From Spraguea lophii (Eukaryota; Microsporidia; Spragueidae), in contig LDOQ01000098.1 of NCBI GenBank assembly GCA_001887945.1, positions 1 to 64,000 of the forward strand: a stretch of 64,000 nucleotides of DNA, read 5' to 3'. Below are positions 51,000-60,540 of the stretch, piece by piece. The notes beneath the pieces were generated by a model, which saw nothing but the letters and a program-made list of their open reading frames with translations, had not been told where the DNA came from and made no database searches. The position numbers and the translations under genes are program-made. Numbering within the stretch: position 1 is the first letter of the stretch; every line of letters begins with the position of its first letter.

Positions 51000-51075
51000 T
51001 TCAGAAATAAATGGTACGGACCACGGTAGGTAATAATCAATAAGAAACCCGATAAATAAATGTTTCTTGTAGAGA
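51000..51075 (+). repeat. SINE 3' end fragment
   Basis: Contains 'ggaccacggtaggtaataatcaataagaaa' followed by the tail GATAAATAAATGTTTC, the terminal part of the SINE family in plus orientation, opposite to the two neighbouring copies. Confidence 0.55.
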
Positions 51076-51304
51076 ATACCTAATACATAATAACTAATAA
51101 AATTTATGGAGTGAAGATATCTAATTTATTGTGTAAAATATCCAGGTTTAAATATAAAACAATATTTTTATTTTAATTTATAGGTATTGCAATTTTTTTC
51201 ATTCTGTTTTATTTATATATTTTTTATTTTATTTGTATTATTCGCCAATAAAGAATTTACTATTTCTATATTTTTTCATTTAAACAAATAAAAATATTTT
51301 ATGC

Positions 51305-53176
51305 ATGGATGAAAAAAATATAGAGAAGGAGATACAAGAATTTTTAAGTATTGAAAATAAAAGTACTGATGTTAATATTTCACAGGAGAATATTAAGAGT
51401 AATGAACTGGATAGATTGATAGGTTTACTCACTAAATTGGAAGAATATTATAAACAAATAAATAATAATTTAGAGAAGGCTGAGTATGAAGAGTTAAAAC
51501 GCAATAATTTGAAAGAAATGATAGAAAGTACATTAATATGTGATTCTATCATGAAGGTATTGAAAGAAGTATCAATTGAGAGAAATATGGCTGTAGAAGC
51601 AGAAAGAAAAACTAAAGCATCAGTAAATGATTTAGAAAAAGGAAAAATCGACAATGAAAGGAAATTTATAAAGGTAGAGGCTGATTTGAAGTATATGAAG
51701 AATGCGAATGGAGAATTATTGAGATTAATTCAGGATCAAAAACAAAAACTTTCTGATTTTAAACATAAATCAGAGTATGAGAAGAAATCATTGGATGATA
51801 TAAAGATTTTAAATACAGAATTAGAGGCATTGAGAAAAAAAGCATTAAACAAAGTAACAATAATGGAAAGAGAGAAAGAAATTTTAGAAGAGCAAATTTT
51901 AGAAAAAGATAAAAAATTAAAGGAAATAGAAGACGAATTAAAACATAGAGAACATGAGCATAAAAATAAGAACAATACGCAATTGATACTTGAAAAGAAA
52001 ATAGAAGAACTTAGAAAAACCATTGATATGAAAAACAGTTCTTTATCTTTGTGCAACGATGAACTATCAAAATTACTTTCCAAAGAAAAAAGAACATCAT
52101 CTGAACTACAGAATGTAAAAGAAAAGTCTACCTATTATGAAAAATTATACCACTCACTCAGTAAGCAGAATGAATATTTAAATTCACAGTTATCAAGAAT
52201 GATAAATACAGATAATATAGATAACTTAAAAACTTTCGAAGATAAAGAAGAAACAGATAAGACACAAGAATCAATATTAAAATACAAGAAGACTAAAAAG
52301 AAATTAAAAAAGAAAGAAAACCAATATTTAAATAATCTAAGAATAAAAGAAAATCAAATAGAAGATTTGCTAGAAAAATTAAAAATAAAAGAAAAAGAGG
52401 TGGAATTAATCAAAGAAGAAATAATAGAAACAAGAGCAGAAAATAATAAAGGAAAATATCAAAATCCAAAGATTTTTAGTCAAATGGAACAACTCCTCCA
52501 GAAGAACAAAGAGTATGAAAAAAGAATAAAGGAATTAGAAGAAGGAAAAGAAGAAGTATTTTATGATGTACATTCAACCAAAATAGAAGAATCAGAAGAA
52601 AAAAATAGGCATAATAAGTTAGATACAGATTATCAATATTATCTTGATAATAGAAATTATAACAAAAATACAGAATTAAAAACCTATCCATCTTTCTACA
52701 CGAATGAAAAATTCCTTAAGAAAAAAATAGAAAGGGAAACAAAAACAGAACCTAAAATACAAAGTAATATAGATAGCTTCTGGAAAAGATACACTGAATC
52801 TAAAGAACAAAGTAAAAGTAAAATGAATTTTAATAATGAACAATCTCAAAAAATAAATTATAGTAAATCTAAGACAGAAACAAATAACAAAATAATTCCA
52901 TCTGAAAACAAGGTAGAATTCTATAATGATCATAAAATAGAAACAAAAGAAGAAAGCGATGAAAAAGATTCTAACTCGACATCATCCACACTCAAACAAA
53001 TGAAAAAGAGAACAGAACTTCTTCAATCTAAATTTGATAAATTAAATATTAAATTAGATGAAATAAAGAATAAAGATACAACAGAACCAGAAAAAATAAA
53101 AGATCAGATAAAAGAATATACCAATTATTATTATTCAGATTTTTTAGATGTATCAAATGATTCAGATTTCATTTGA
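51305..53176 (+). CDS. Long coiled-coil protein, hypothetical
   Basis: 623 aa with heptad-rich coiled coil over about 38-330 and 340-420 (LKEIEDELKHREHEHKNKNN, IKEKEVELIKEEIIETRAEN), then a disordered Lys/Glu/Ser/Asn-rich tail and one more short coil near 560-595 (KKRTELLQSKFDKLNIKLDE). No signal peptide, membrane segment or motor domain. It could be a structural protein of spindle plaque, polar tube apparatus or vesicle tethers; sequence alone does not decide. The ATG lacks a CCC run. Several opposite-strand frames are shadows. Confidence 0.75.
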   Translation: MDEKNIEKEIQEFLSIENKSTDVNISQENIKSNELDRLIGLLTKLEEYYKQINNNLEKAEYEELKRNNLKEMIESTLICDSIMKVLKEVSIERNMAVEAERKTKASVNDLEKGKIDNERKFIKVEADLKYMKNANGELLRLIQDQKQKLSDFKHKSEYEKKSLDDIKILNTELEALRKKALNKVTIMEREKEILEEQILEKDKKLKEIEDELKHREHEHKNKNNTQLILEKKIEELRKTIDMKNSSLSLCNDELSKLLSKEKRTSSELQNVKEKSTYYEKLYHSLSKQNEYLNSQLSRMINTDNIDNLKTFEDKEETDKTQESILKYKKTKKKLKKKENQYLNNLRIKENQIEDLLEKLKIKEKEVELIKEEIIETRAENNKGKYQNPKIFSQMEQLLQKNKEYEKRIKELEEGKEEVFYDVHSTKIEESEEKNRHNKLDTDYQYYLDNRNYNKNTELKTYPSFYTNEKFLKKKIERETKTEPKIQSNIDSFWKRYTESKEQSKSKMNFNNEQSQKINYSKSKTETNNKIIPSENKVEFYNDHKIETKEESDEKDSNSTSSTLKQMKKRTELLQSKFDKLNIKLDEIKNKDTTEPEKIKDQIKEYTNYYYSDFLDVSNDSDFI

Positions 53177-53597
53177 AATTATTTTGTTAAATATTTTTAT
53201 TAAAATAAATATTTTAAATGAAACCTTTTTTTTCATAAGAATTTTTTCATATAAATTTAAAAGAGAATAATTATGTTTTAAAACTTATACTAAAATTATT
53301 ATTATTATTCTACAAATATTATTATTATGTTTAAAATAAATATATTCATTATATACACTTAATTTTATATTTTTATATTTCCTAGAATGTTAAATATTTA
53401 CGTATAATTTACATTACCACAAATATATATTTTTAATAAAATTTTTTTACATTTATTTATATTTTTTATGATATTTGCAATATCTCTCCTTTTTAAAGAT
53501 CCTGATTTATTATTCGATGATAAAAAATTAAATGGTAAATATCTTTTAATTCATTGGTTCCTGAATATTTATAAAAATATTTTTGTTTTTATCCTTA
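53177..53597. other. Intergenic spacer
   Basis: About 420 bases between two plus-strand genes. AT-rich; nothing recognised. TCC, rather than CCC, lies before the next ATG. Confidence 0.4.
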
Positions 53598-54281
53598 ATG
53601 GAATCTAAACTAAAAGGTATTTTACGTAATGTTGATAGAATAGAATATGTTAAGACAAGGTTACCAGATGGATTTGAAAAATGTGAAGAAGAATATAGAG
53701 TGGTGAAGAAAAAACTTGATAATTTTATGGCAACATTAACACAGTTGGCTACATATGAGCATGGTGGTACATCGTACAAAGGAGCAATGGATAAATTGGA
53801 TATAATAGGAGAGAAATTAAAAAGTGGATTTTTTAGAACTAAAAGTTTGTATAAAGAGGTTGCAGAGCATACAAATGAGATAGGTGATGTGGTATATGAT
53901 AATAATATAAAAACATTGGCAAGACAATTTGGTAATTGTTTTAATGATGTTAGTGCAGCAAAGGATAATTTGAATAACACTATACAAACTATAGTATTAG
54001 AAGCATCAAATATGAAAAATGAATCTAAGATTATTGATAATAAAAGAACAGAATATAAAAATATGAGATATGATTTAGAAAAGATGTATAAAAAAGAAAA
54101 AGATCAGGATAAGATTGAGGCAAAGAAAAATCAGTTTGAAGAAGCTGTGAATACATTGCATAAAAAAATGGAGGATTTTATAAAAAATAAAGGATTGGCA
54201 AGGCTTATTGATGAAACAGGTAAGGCTCATTATGAATTTTTCAATGAAGCGGCAAGATCTTTGAGTGTTTTTAATAAGTAA
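53598..54281 (+). CDS. BAR-domain protein
   Basis: 227 aa from ATG at 53598 (the frame opens five codons earlier at TTG). Almost entirely helical with three long amphipathic helices. Segments such as LARQFGNCFNDVSAAKDNLNN, NKRTEYKNMRYDLEKMYKKE and EEAVNTLHKKMEDFI have the spacing of BAR domains of the Rvs161/amphiphysin or Gvp36 type, where 'D..r..yD..r..le' marks the second helix. BAR dimers bind and curve membranes in endocytosis or Golgi traffic. No SH3 domain follows. Which subfamily it belongs to is open. Confidence 0.65.
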   Translation: MESKLKGILRNVDRIEYVKTRLPDGFEKCEEEYRVVKKKLDNFMATLTQLATYEHGGTSYKGAMDKLDIIGEKLKSGFFRTKSLYKEVAEHTNEIGDVVYDNNIKTLARQFGNCFNDVSAAKDNLNNTIQTIVLEASNMKNESKIIDNKRTEYKNMRYDLEKMYKKEKDQDKIEAKKNQFEEAVNTLHKKMEDFIKNKGLARLIDETGKAHYEFFNEAARSLSVFNK

Positions 54282-54613
54282 AAGTTTATTGAAGTATTTT
54301 TATTCTTTTATATTTAAAAAATATTTTAATATATTCGTTTATTTTGTCTGTGTATATTTTTCTTTTGATATTTTAATTCTTTCTTCAATTATATTAAAAT
54401 TTTAAAATAATACAATGAATTATTGATTTTTTCTATTAAAATAAGAAAATTTGGATTCTTCTATAAAAGATCAATGGAGTTTATCCAAAAAATATATTTT
54501 CTATTTTTGTTCGTATTTTAGGAATTGAAAAAAGATGTGAGAAAAAAAAAGTAAAAAGAGAACCTTCATATAAAAATAATTCATTCTTTTTCTAATAATT
54601 GTTAATAAAATAT
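54282..54613. other. Convergent intergenic spacer
   Basis: About 330 bases of AT-rich DNA between converging genes. Nothing recognised. Confidence 0.4.
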
Positions 54614-55669
54614 TTATTTATCTATTATTTTTATAAATTGAAAAGATGTCTTACACAGAATTACATTTAAAATAAAATGAATTAAATTATTATCAAATAT
54701 TTTTACCATCAACATCTTATTAGGTTCAGAATAAAAGAAATATCCATATTTATCCATTTTAAAATCCTGTAAGAATTTTCCCAAAGGAAATTTATTATTT
54801 TTCTTTTCCACCATTAAAAATCCTTCTTTTTGTTTTTCTGAAAGAATAAAAGAATATTCATTATAATTTAATTTTAAATTACATAAAATATTTTTATAAG
54901 TGTAATCACCTTTAGATTTATTTTTTAACAGCTTTAAAAAATTATTATTATTATTTATTATCTCTTTTTCCATTCTTTCATTATTTTCTTTCATCATTTC
55001 ATTATCATATTTTTTTATTTCTCCAGTATTTATATCACAATGATAAAATATATTCTTTAATGTTAAAAATTTATAAAATATTTCTATACCACTCTTTTTT
55101 AAAGATCTAAGTGCTAATATATCTATTTGACCATCTGTTATATAATTAGGATAGAATCCATAGAATGAAAGATAATATTTTATATATTTAATACCATTTT
55201 TAACCTCTATATTACTATTTTTTATAAAATTATACAATCCATTCTCTTCTTCCCTATGATCAATTTTAATTCTAAAAATAATATTTTTGTAAAGACATAG
55301 CAATAAATCCTCTTCTACGTAAAATCTATATTTTAATTTTTTATAAACTTCTATAAAAATAAGAGTATCTACTACTTTTATAAGATTTTTATCTGTAGGC
55401 CATTTTTCATTGCTCTCTAATCGTATTTTTATTTCTATACAATTATTTATATTTGTTCCTTTGTTTTCTTCTCCTGTTATTTCATAATAAATAATAGAGA
55501 GTGGTAATTTTATTTTAAGTATTTCATCCATTAATTCTGTTACAGAATTATTTATTTCTTCAGTAGAATGTTTATTCATAAGATTGTTTATAGCATTTAT
55601 CTTTTTCTTTTTGTATTCTGTATTTTTTGTAATTTTTCTTTTTTGTACGATTTTAAGATTATTCGACAT
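54614..55669 (-). CDS. Strongly shortened Utp22/Nrap (NOL6)-like protein
   Basis: 351 aa. The key match is IKLPLSIIYYEITGEE, then CIEIKIRLESNEKWPTDKNL with W90-P91-x-D93 and a hydrophobic helix. This is the conserved 'LPL.i..v.......y........EgSgkWPdD..AI.k.K.AF' block of Nrap/Utp22. NIIFRIKIDHREEE then matches the following 'dGfvFRirv..reE' strand. Near the end, DKYGYFFYSEPNKMLMVKIF recalls the last domain ('..alFFyd..gg.vIgVlWkP'). Utp22 is a non-catalytic nucleotidyltransferase-fold scaffold of the small-subunit processome. Family members are about 1100-1240 aa, so roughly two-thirds is missing. Start: CGCCCTTTTTTATG, with CCC. Confidence 0.55.
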   Translation of the reverse strand: MSNNLKIVQKRKITKNTEYKKKKINAINNLMNKHSTEEINNSVTELMDEILKIKLPLSIIYYEITGEENKGTNINNCIEIKIRLESNEKWPTDKNLIKVVDTLIFIEVYKKLKYRFYVEEDLLLCLYKNIIFRIKIDHREEENGLYNFIKNSNIEVKNGIKYIKYYLSFYGFYPNYITDGQIDILALRSLKKSGIEIFYKFLTLKNIFYHCDINTGEIKKYDNEMMKENNERMEKEIINNNNNFLKLLKNKSKGDYTYKNILCNLKLNYNEYSFILSEKQKEGFLMVEKKNNKFPLGKFLQDFKMDKYGYFFYSEPNKMLMVKIFDNNLIHFILNVILCKTSFQFIKIIDK

Positions 55670-57084
55670 AAAAAAGGGCGAAAAAAATAGAAATAAAAAT
55701 TATTTTAAAAGTTATTCGGACTTTTCAATTTAATGATTATTTTTATTGAAATAATAAGAAATATTAAAAAGAATTTATTCGATAATTGTATTTTTATTGG
55801 AATCTATTTCTTATAAATATGGAGAAGTACTTAAAAATATAAATGAAGAGCTGAAACAGAAAATAACATCGTAAATAATTATTTTATATTATAAATTATA
55901 TATATCTTAGTACCACAAATTATACAATATATTTAATATAACTTTAGCATATTTGTATGTAAGTAAAAATAAAAGTGTTTGTCATAAAAATCATAATCCT
56001 ACCTATCACAAAGTTTAGTTGGTATTTACTATTTTTATATAAATTTCTAATCGTATCATTATAAAAGTATACATAGCGGGAATTATCAGATAAATAAATA
56101 TATATATTATTTTGTAGTTGACATAATAAGAAATTTTGTTGTTTTTTCTTTTAAAGTTTCTCCCATAATAAAAATCTTACTGTTTTATTAAAATTTACAA
56201 CGTAAAACTTGTAGTAATATCACATGATTATGAATATTTCTAGAAAAGATTATAAAAAAGATAATAAAATATAAATTATTTCTTTAAACCTTTAACTTTA
56301 TTAGAAAATGACTATTAATTTGGTTACGCATAAGTAATATCTTAAAATAGCATTTATTCTTTATCAACTAATTTCAATATAATCATACAATTATTTCATC
56401 ACGTCTTATGTTCACGAATATTAAAAAAATATTTGCAATGGATATCTTACGTTCCCAAGCTTAATATAACTATATCCTAATTTTACATACTCATTGATCA
56501 ATAATGGGTCTTTAACTACGCTAATATTTCTTATTTTAATTTAACTTACAAATTGGTATACAAAGAAAGGATCAATTATAAGATGAAATTCTACACGATT
56601 AATTCTTATTCTAAATATTTTTTTTAAAAAATTAGGATGATGCTGAATTTGGCAGTTAAATAAATGATTATCGCTTATTTACTTTTCTGATCTTTTAAAA
56701 AATAACCTTTTAATCATCATCAAAGTATTCTAAGTGGTTGTTACACATTATGATCGGAATAACTTGGGTTTTTGAAGCATTAATAACTTGTATTAACTGA
56801 TTTAACTATATATAAGTATTGGTTTCATCTTACATTATCCTTAAAAACATTGGGTTTTTATGTATGATACAGTTATCATTCTATTAATTGTAATAAGATT
56901 CTAATTTCTTCATAGATATCTTCATAGATATATGAGAAAATAAAAATTGGTATAATAGAAATTATATTCATAATGGAAGAATCAAAGTAAAATCAGAATT
57001 TTATTTGAGATATTTTATCGTTTAATTAAAATTGAAGAATATTCGTTTGTTTTAAAGAAGTTAAAATATATTAAGAAGTGATTT
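55670..57084. other. 1.4-kb gene-free stretch with SINE remnants
   Basis: A minus-strand SINE 3' remnant lies at about 56695-56900, with a more doubtful one at about 56290-56450. No coding frame seen. Confidence 0.45.
56695..56900 (-). repeat. Degenerate SINE 3' fragment
   Basis: Landmarks in order: 'cctttttaatcatc'-like tail, 'gttacacattatgatcgg', 'aagcattaataacttgtattaactgattt', 'atatataagtattggtttcatcttacattatcc', 'aaaaacattgggttttt'. These follow the complement of the SINE 3' half. Confidence 0.5.
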
Positions 57085-57615
57085 TTAATTTTTCATAAAA
57101 TTTTCATAAACTTTTTCTACCTCCAACGTCATTCTTGGCCCAATTTCTCTCAACTCATCACCATCAATTTTATAATTTCTAAAAAATATTTTTTTCTCTT
57201 TATAAAAGAAGGATATTACATTATCAGCTTCTTCAGAAGGTACAAATATCTGTTCCATAATATTTTTTATTTCTTTAATTTCTTCAAAATTGTGATAAAA
57301 AACTAAAAATCTATTTTTTGCAATATTGAATGTACTATTGAGTGCTGACATTGTAATAAAATCCAATATTTTAAATTTTATAGATGCACCATCTACGGAT
57401 CCTATCCATAATTTATCCATTCTTTTAGTGTGTTCAATAAATATTAATCTATTAGATTCATTCATATCCATTACTTCTTGAATATCAGATGGGGATGTTT
57501 TTGTATCGTGGGATGTATCAATATTACTTTCTGTAATAAGACTTATTTCTTTTATTAGATTTTTTATTGATGGAAAAGATGTTTTTGTTGTAAGACAGAG
57601 AATTTTATTGTTCAT
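57085..57615 (-). CDS. BRX1: BRX1, Brix-domain ribosome biogenesis protein
   Basis: 176 aa; yeast and human proteins are about 290-350 aa. Brix-domain landmarks are present in order: a first strand ILCLTTKTSFPSIKNLIKEI, the central LIFIEHTKRMDKLWIGSVDGASIKF, then KNIMEQIFVPSEEADNVISF, FFRNYKI and the closing block LREIGPRMTLEVEKVYE. The 'kDlylWis..p.GPs.kF' and 'IGPRf.L....i.eg.f' equivalents point to BRX1 among Brix proteins. It acts in early 60S ribosomal subunit assembly in the nucleolus. Linkers and the C-terminal extension are lost. Start: ACCCTTATG on the minus strand, only 31 bases from the divergent gene at 57647. Confidence 0.85.
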   Translation of the reverse strand: MNNKILCLTTKTSFPSIKNLIKEISLITESNIDTSHDTKTSPSDIQEVMDMNESNRLIFIEHTKRMDKLWIGSVDGASIKFKILDFITMSALNSTFNIAKNRFLVFYHNFEEIKEIKNIMEQIFVPSEEADNVISFFYKEKKIFFRNYKIDGDELREIGPRMTLEVEKVYENFMKN

Positions 57616-57646
57616 AAGGGTAATATACTTTTATTTAATTTTACCC
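57616..57646. promoter_or_regulatory. 31-bp divergent start region with two CCC motifs
   Basis: BRX1 (minus) and the acyltransferase-like gene (plus) are transcribed away from each other across only 31 bases. Each side has CCC next to its own ATG (GGGTA at 57618-57622, read as TACCC on the minus strand, and ACCC at 57643-57646). There is no room for separate conventional promoters, so initiation signals must overlap. Confidence 0.7.
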
Positions 57647-58258
57647 ATGGAAAAATATAGTGGATTTTCTGATAAATTTTATGGTATTAATCCTTTTCTG
57701 CAGCCCCCGAGACAAAAATTATCTTTTGTATTTCCAATAATTTTTATGAAAAATTTATTTTTCTATATTTTATATCTCATCGGATTTAATACTCTAAGTT
57801 ATATTATTGATATAAAAGCTAAAATAAAAAAAGATATGAGAATTATTCTTTCTAACAGTGTTACGTATTTCGATGAAGATATTTTAAAATCTTTATTTCC
57901 TGGTCATAAAATATTTTACAATAAGAAAGATGGATTATTTTCAAATAATGTAAAATCTGAATTAGATTGGAATTCTATCGTTTTTATAGAAGAATGTAGT
58001 TCTAATAATAAATGTATGATGAGGTTTTATAGAGAATTGGAATGTGATTATATTTGTATTATGAATTATTCTCCTAATTGTATTCATGTGCATGGGAATT
58101 ATTATAAATTTTTGTTTTTTCTTTTGGCTTCTAGAAATAAAGTGGAAATAAAAATTTATGAAGCTAAGAGTTCAAGAGAATTTAAAAAATATATAAAAGT
58201 AGTGGATTTAGGAAAAACCGAAAAAAATAATTTTATGAATTTAATAACAAATGAATAA
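57647..58258 (+). CDS. PlsC-like protein lacking the catalytic histidine, AUP1-like
   Basis: 203 aa from ATG at 57647 (ACCCATGG). A hydrophobic segment at about 26-53 would enter the membrane. It is followed by IILSNSVTYFDEDILKSLF, which aligns with the acyltransferase motif 'i.sNHvt.fD..il..l'; the catalytic His position is Ser71 while Asp76 remains. The second motif reads IVFIEECSSNNKCMMRFY (about 111-128) in place of 'FPEGt.tNg..ll.F'. Later segments (YICIMNYSP..IHVHGNYYKFLFFLLA) have the rhythm of the family. In animals AUP1, an ER/lipid-droplet protein, has similar motif changes. I infer a non-catalytic membrane adaptor; neither the CUE nor the G2BR region of AUP1 is present. Confidence 0.55.
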   Translation: MEKYSGFSDKFYGINPFLQPPRQKLSFVFPIIFMKNLFFYILYLIGFNTLSYIIDIKAKIKKDMRIILSNSVTYFDEDILKSLFPGHKIFYNKKDGLFSNNVKSELDWNSIVFIEECSSNNKCMMRFYRELECDYICIMNYSPNCIHVHGNYYKFLFFLLASRNKVEIKIYEAKSSREFKKYIKVVDLGKTEKNNFMNLITNE

Positions 58259-58329
58259 ATATTAAGTTCAGTATATTTTTAAAAAGTTTAAAATATTGAA
58301 ATGTATTTATATTTAATCAAAACCGTATT

Positions 58330-58871
58330 TCATTTGGAATCTCGGCTTATGAAAATTTTTAAAAATTTTCTTTTTATCGTTTCATCGTCGTCAAATAATT
58401 CTAGAATATTTATTTCATCTTCTTTAAGACAGAATGTCTGTTTAGTTGGAATATTCACCCATTTTAAAAAATTTTCAGCACTTTTTTTCAATATTTCTTT
58501 ATCTAATTTTTTCTTGTAACCATCTGAAAGGGCATTTAAATAATTTACAGCAAAACATCGGGCTTTTATGGCATCATATTCATTAAATCTTTTATAATAT
58601 TTTTTATAAAATCGATTTCTTTTATATCTTTACTCATTTCGAGTATCTCGTTTACCTTTTTTTCGGTGTATTCTAGATCAGTCTGTGCTGCTGTACATAT
58701 GGATAATATTTGTAATTTTATTATATCTTTGTTACCATTTTGATGTCTACCTATCAAATTTTTTACATCCGAAACAATATTATTGAATTCTAAATCATCT
58801 TTGAGATCTGTAGAATGATATTTTTGATTTGTAGAAAATATAAAATAAAATAACAAATATAAATAAACCAT
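58330..58871 (-). CDS. Secreted hypothetical protein split by a -1 frameshift
   Basis: The first frame (58566-58871, 101 codons) begins with a signal-peptide-like MVYLYLLFYFIFSTN and runs helical to IKNIIKDLMNMMP. A second frame, open from about 58610 to a TGA at 58330, has equally coding-like content: RFNEYDAIKARCFAVNYLNA, then KKSAENFLKWVNIPTKQTFC and DEINILELFDDDETIKRKFL. The total of 542 bases fits one gene with a single base lost or a -1 shift, giving about 180 residues. A_AAA_AAT (58605 to 58599), a possible slippery heptamer, lies in the overlap in the right phase. A homopolymer assembly error or true decay is more likely. Start: CCC lies about 13 bases before the ATG. No family recognised. 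The plus-strand frame at 58301-58519 is its shadow. Confidence 0.65.
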
Positions 58872-59023
58872 AATTGCGATGGGCTTATCGTAATGTTTCC
58901 TTTATTGATTAACTCCTTATATTACCCGTCAAAAATTTTTTTAAAAAAAAGGGCGAAATTTTAATATGGTTACGTAATAAAACATAAAAAAAGTTATTAA
59001 AAACTTTTATAAACAACAAAAAC

Positions 59024-59209
59024 ATGATTGATGAGCAAATGGAAAATTTATTAAAAAGAGTAGAAAGAATTGAAAATAATCTTAACACGGTTATAAATAT
59101 CACAGTAGATGAAATTAATAGATTGTTAGATAGACAATGTGAAAATACAGAAATAGAAGTTGTAGAAGAATTAAAAATAAGTGAATTTTCAGATACTATG
59201 TTTTTCTGA
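59024..59209 (+). CDS. Small coiled-coil protein, hypothetical
   Basis: 61 aa. Residues 1-38 form heptads (MENLLKRVERIENNLNTVIN) with acidic sequence after. There is no signal peptide. The opposite-strand frame is its shadow. No CCC motif next to the ATG. Small coiled proteins of this size occur among kinetochore, prefoldin-like and HSBP1-like families, but nothing specific is recognisable, and a chance frame cannot be excluded. Confidence 0.4.
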   Translation: MIDEQMENLLKRVERIENNLNTVINITVDEINRLLDRQCENTEIEVVEELKISEFSDTMFF

Positions 59210-59244
59210 AGAAATAAAATATGTAAATTTTTCGAATATTAATT

Positions 59245-60540
59245 TTATCCTTTATTTTTTATCTTTCTTCTCACAGTTAAGAATAGGGAATGAAATACTA
59301 TCGCAAGTAAAATGAATATGAGTCCGATTAAAAATAATCCTCTAAACTGCGATCCCTTGAAATTAAAATTTGCAAAAGAAAAGCATGTATATGCTGTTGA
59401 ATAAAAAATAAGATAAGATAATCCATTATAACATCCATATACCAATCCAGAAACAATGGATTGATTATCTTCTCGACAAAAACTTCGGGCAATTCTAGAA
59501 GATGAGTATCCATAAAATGCCGACCAAAAAGCTTTCATAATTTCTGAAATATAAAAAGGTATTTCTTGTTTGCTTTTATCCATGTTGGATATATTAGTAA
59601 ACGTATAAATTCCAGATCTAACAGAACCACAAATAAGAGCGAATAAAAACATTAAATCAATATTAAAATATTTTTCTACATATCCACCTCCTAAATATAC
59701 CAACACCTCAATCACTGTCCTATAAGCAGTAATTAAATGTCGATTTGCTGCGGAAACGCCCAGATCCATCATATATGCATCTAATGAATCTGATAGAGAA
59801 CATCTCAAAAATCCAAATGCTATCAATGATATACAGAAAACATAAAAAAGTTTTGGAATTCTTGCGAGTTCATTAAATATATTAATTTTTCTTTTGGTGG
59901 TTTTTGATGCTACTTCATCATTTTTTATTTTCTTAACCTCAAACTGTGGAACTAAGAAATAAATAACTAAAAGAAAAAATGGGATATATACGCCAGAATA
60001 ACATATTTTTATAAGTCCTAAATTTCTATTATACGTTTCTTTTTTTAGAACACGTCCTACACAATATCCTACAATATTAGTCATTGCATGTCCAAACGAT
60101 CCAAATAATCTTATGCTTCCGAATTTTGATTTCGGAATATCTTGATTATGTAAATAATTCAATGTTAAAGCATCCAATGAAGGAAATATTGCCGAATTGA
60201 AAGTTATATTAAATACTTGGGCCACGAATATAAAAATGTAGAAAAGAGTTGATCTTGGTTCAAATATACGTTTAAGATTTGCCATTAGAACAAAAGATAA
60301 ATAATATCCGAATACTGATAATGTGATTATAGCTCTATGATTATGACGTTTATCTGAAATTCTTGTCCAATAAAAAGCACTAAAGAATCTAAAGCCTTGT
60401 AATAATTGTAACAGAAAAGTTTGTCTGTATTCAAGTTTTGCATCTACTTTAAGTATTGAGATCAATTGGCCATGGAATGTATATGCTATAAGATATACTA
60501 CAAGATATAATAAACACAATCCGATGAAATATTTATTCAT
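59245..60540 (-). CDS. Major facilitator superfamily transporter (MFS_1-like)
   Basis: 431 aa with about 12 hydrophobic segments. TFLLQLLQGFRFFSAFYWTRISDKRHNHRAI carries the MFS motif after helix 2 (SDK.xxxR in place of G.l.DR.grR). KFGSIRLFGSFGHAMTNIVG, after helix 4, is the 'yG.iRlwGSiGf' signature of the nucleoside-symporter-like MFS_1 group, and TAYRTVIEVLVYLGGGYVEK corresponds to the second half. Related MFS proteins in microsporidia import host purine nucleotides, so a role in taking metabolites from the host is plausible but not shown here. Start: TCCCTTCCAATG, with CCC. A shadow frame lies inside at 59328-59513. Confidence 0.85.
   Translation of the reverse strand: MNKYFIGLCLLYLVVYLIAYTFHGQLISILKVDAKLEYRQTFLLQLLQGFRFFSAFYWTRISDKRHNHRAIITLSVFGYYLSFVLMANLKRIFEPRSTLFYIFIFVAQVFNITFNSAIFPSLDALTLNYLHNQDIPKSKFGSIRLFGSFGHAMTNIVGYCVGRVLKKETYNRNLGLIKICYSGVYIPFFLLVIYFLVPQFEVKKIKNDEVASKTTKRKINIFNELARIPKLFYVFCISLIAFGFLRCSLSDSLDAYMMDLGVSAANRHLITAYRTVIEVLVYLGGGYVEKYFNIDLMFLFALICGSVRSGIYTFTNISNMDKSKQEIPFYISEIMKAFWSAFYGYSSSRIARSFCREDNQSIVSGLVYGCYNGLSYLIFYSTAYTCFSFANFNFKGSQFRGLFLIGLIFILLAIVFHSLFLTVRRKIKNKG

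Larger units (their letters stand above)
50185..51304. other. 1.1-kb gene-free stretch with three SINE pieces
   Basis: Contains minus-strand SINE fragments at about 50525-50700 and 50730-50905 and a plus-strand 3' end at about 51000-51075. No gene seen. Confidence 0.55.

Noticed and set aside
56290..56450. Further SINE-like 3' fragment, minus strand
   Set aside because: Only loosely follows the landmarks; too diverged to list as a feature.
58301..58519. 72-codon plus-strand frame
   Set aside because: Opposite strand of the second half of the frameshifted secreted gene, whose composition is more protein-like.
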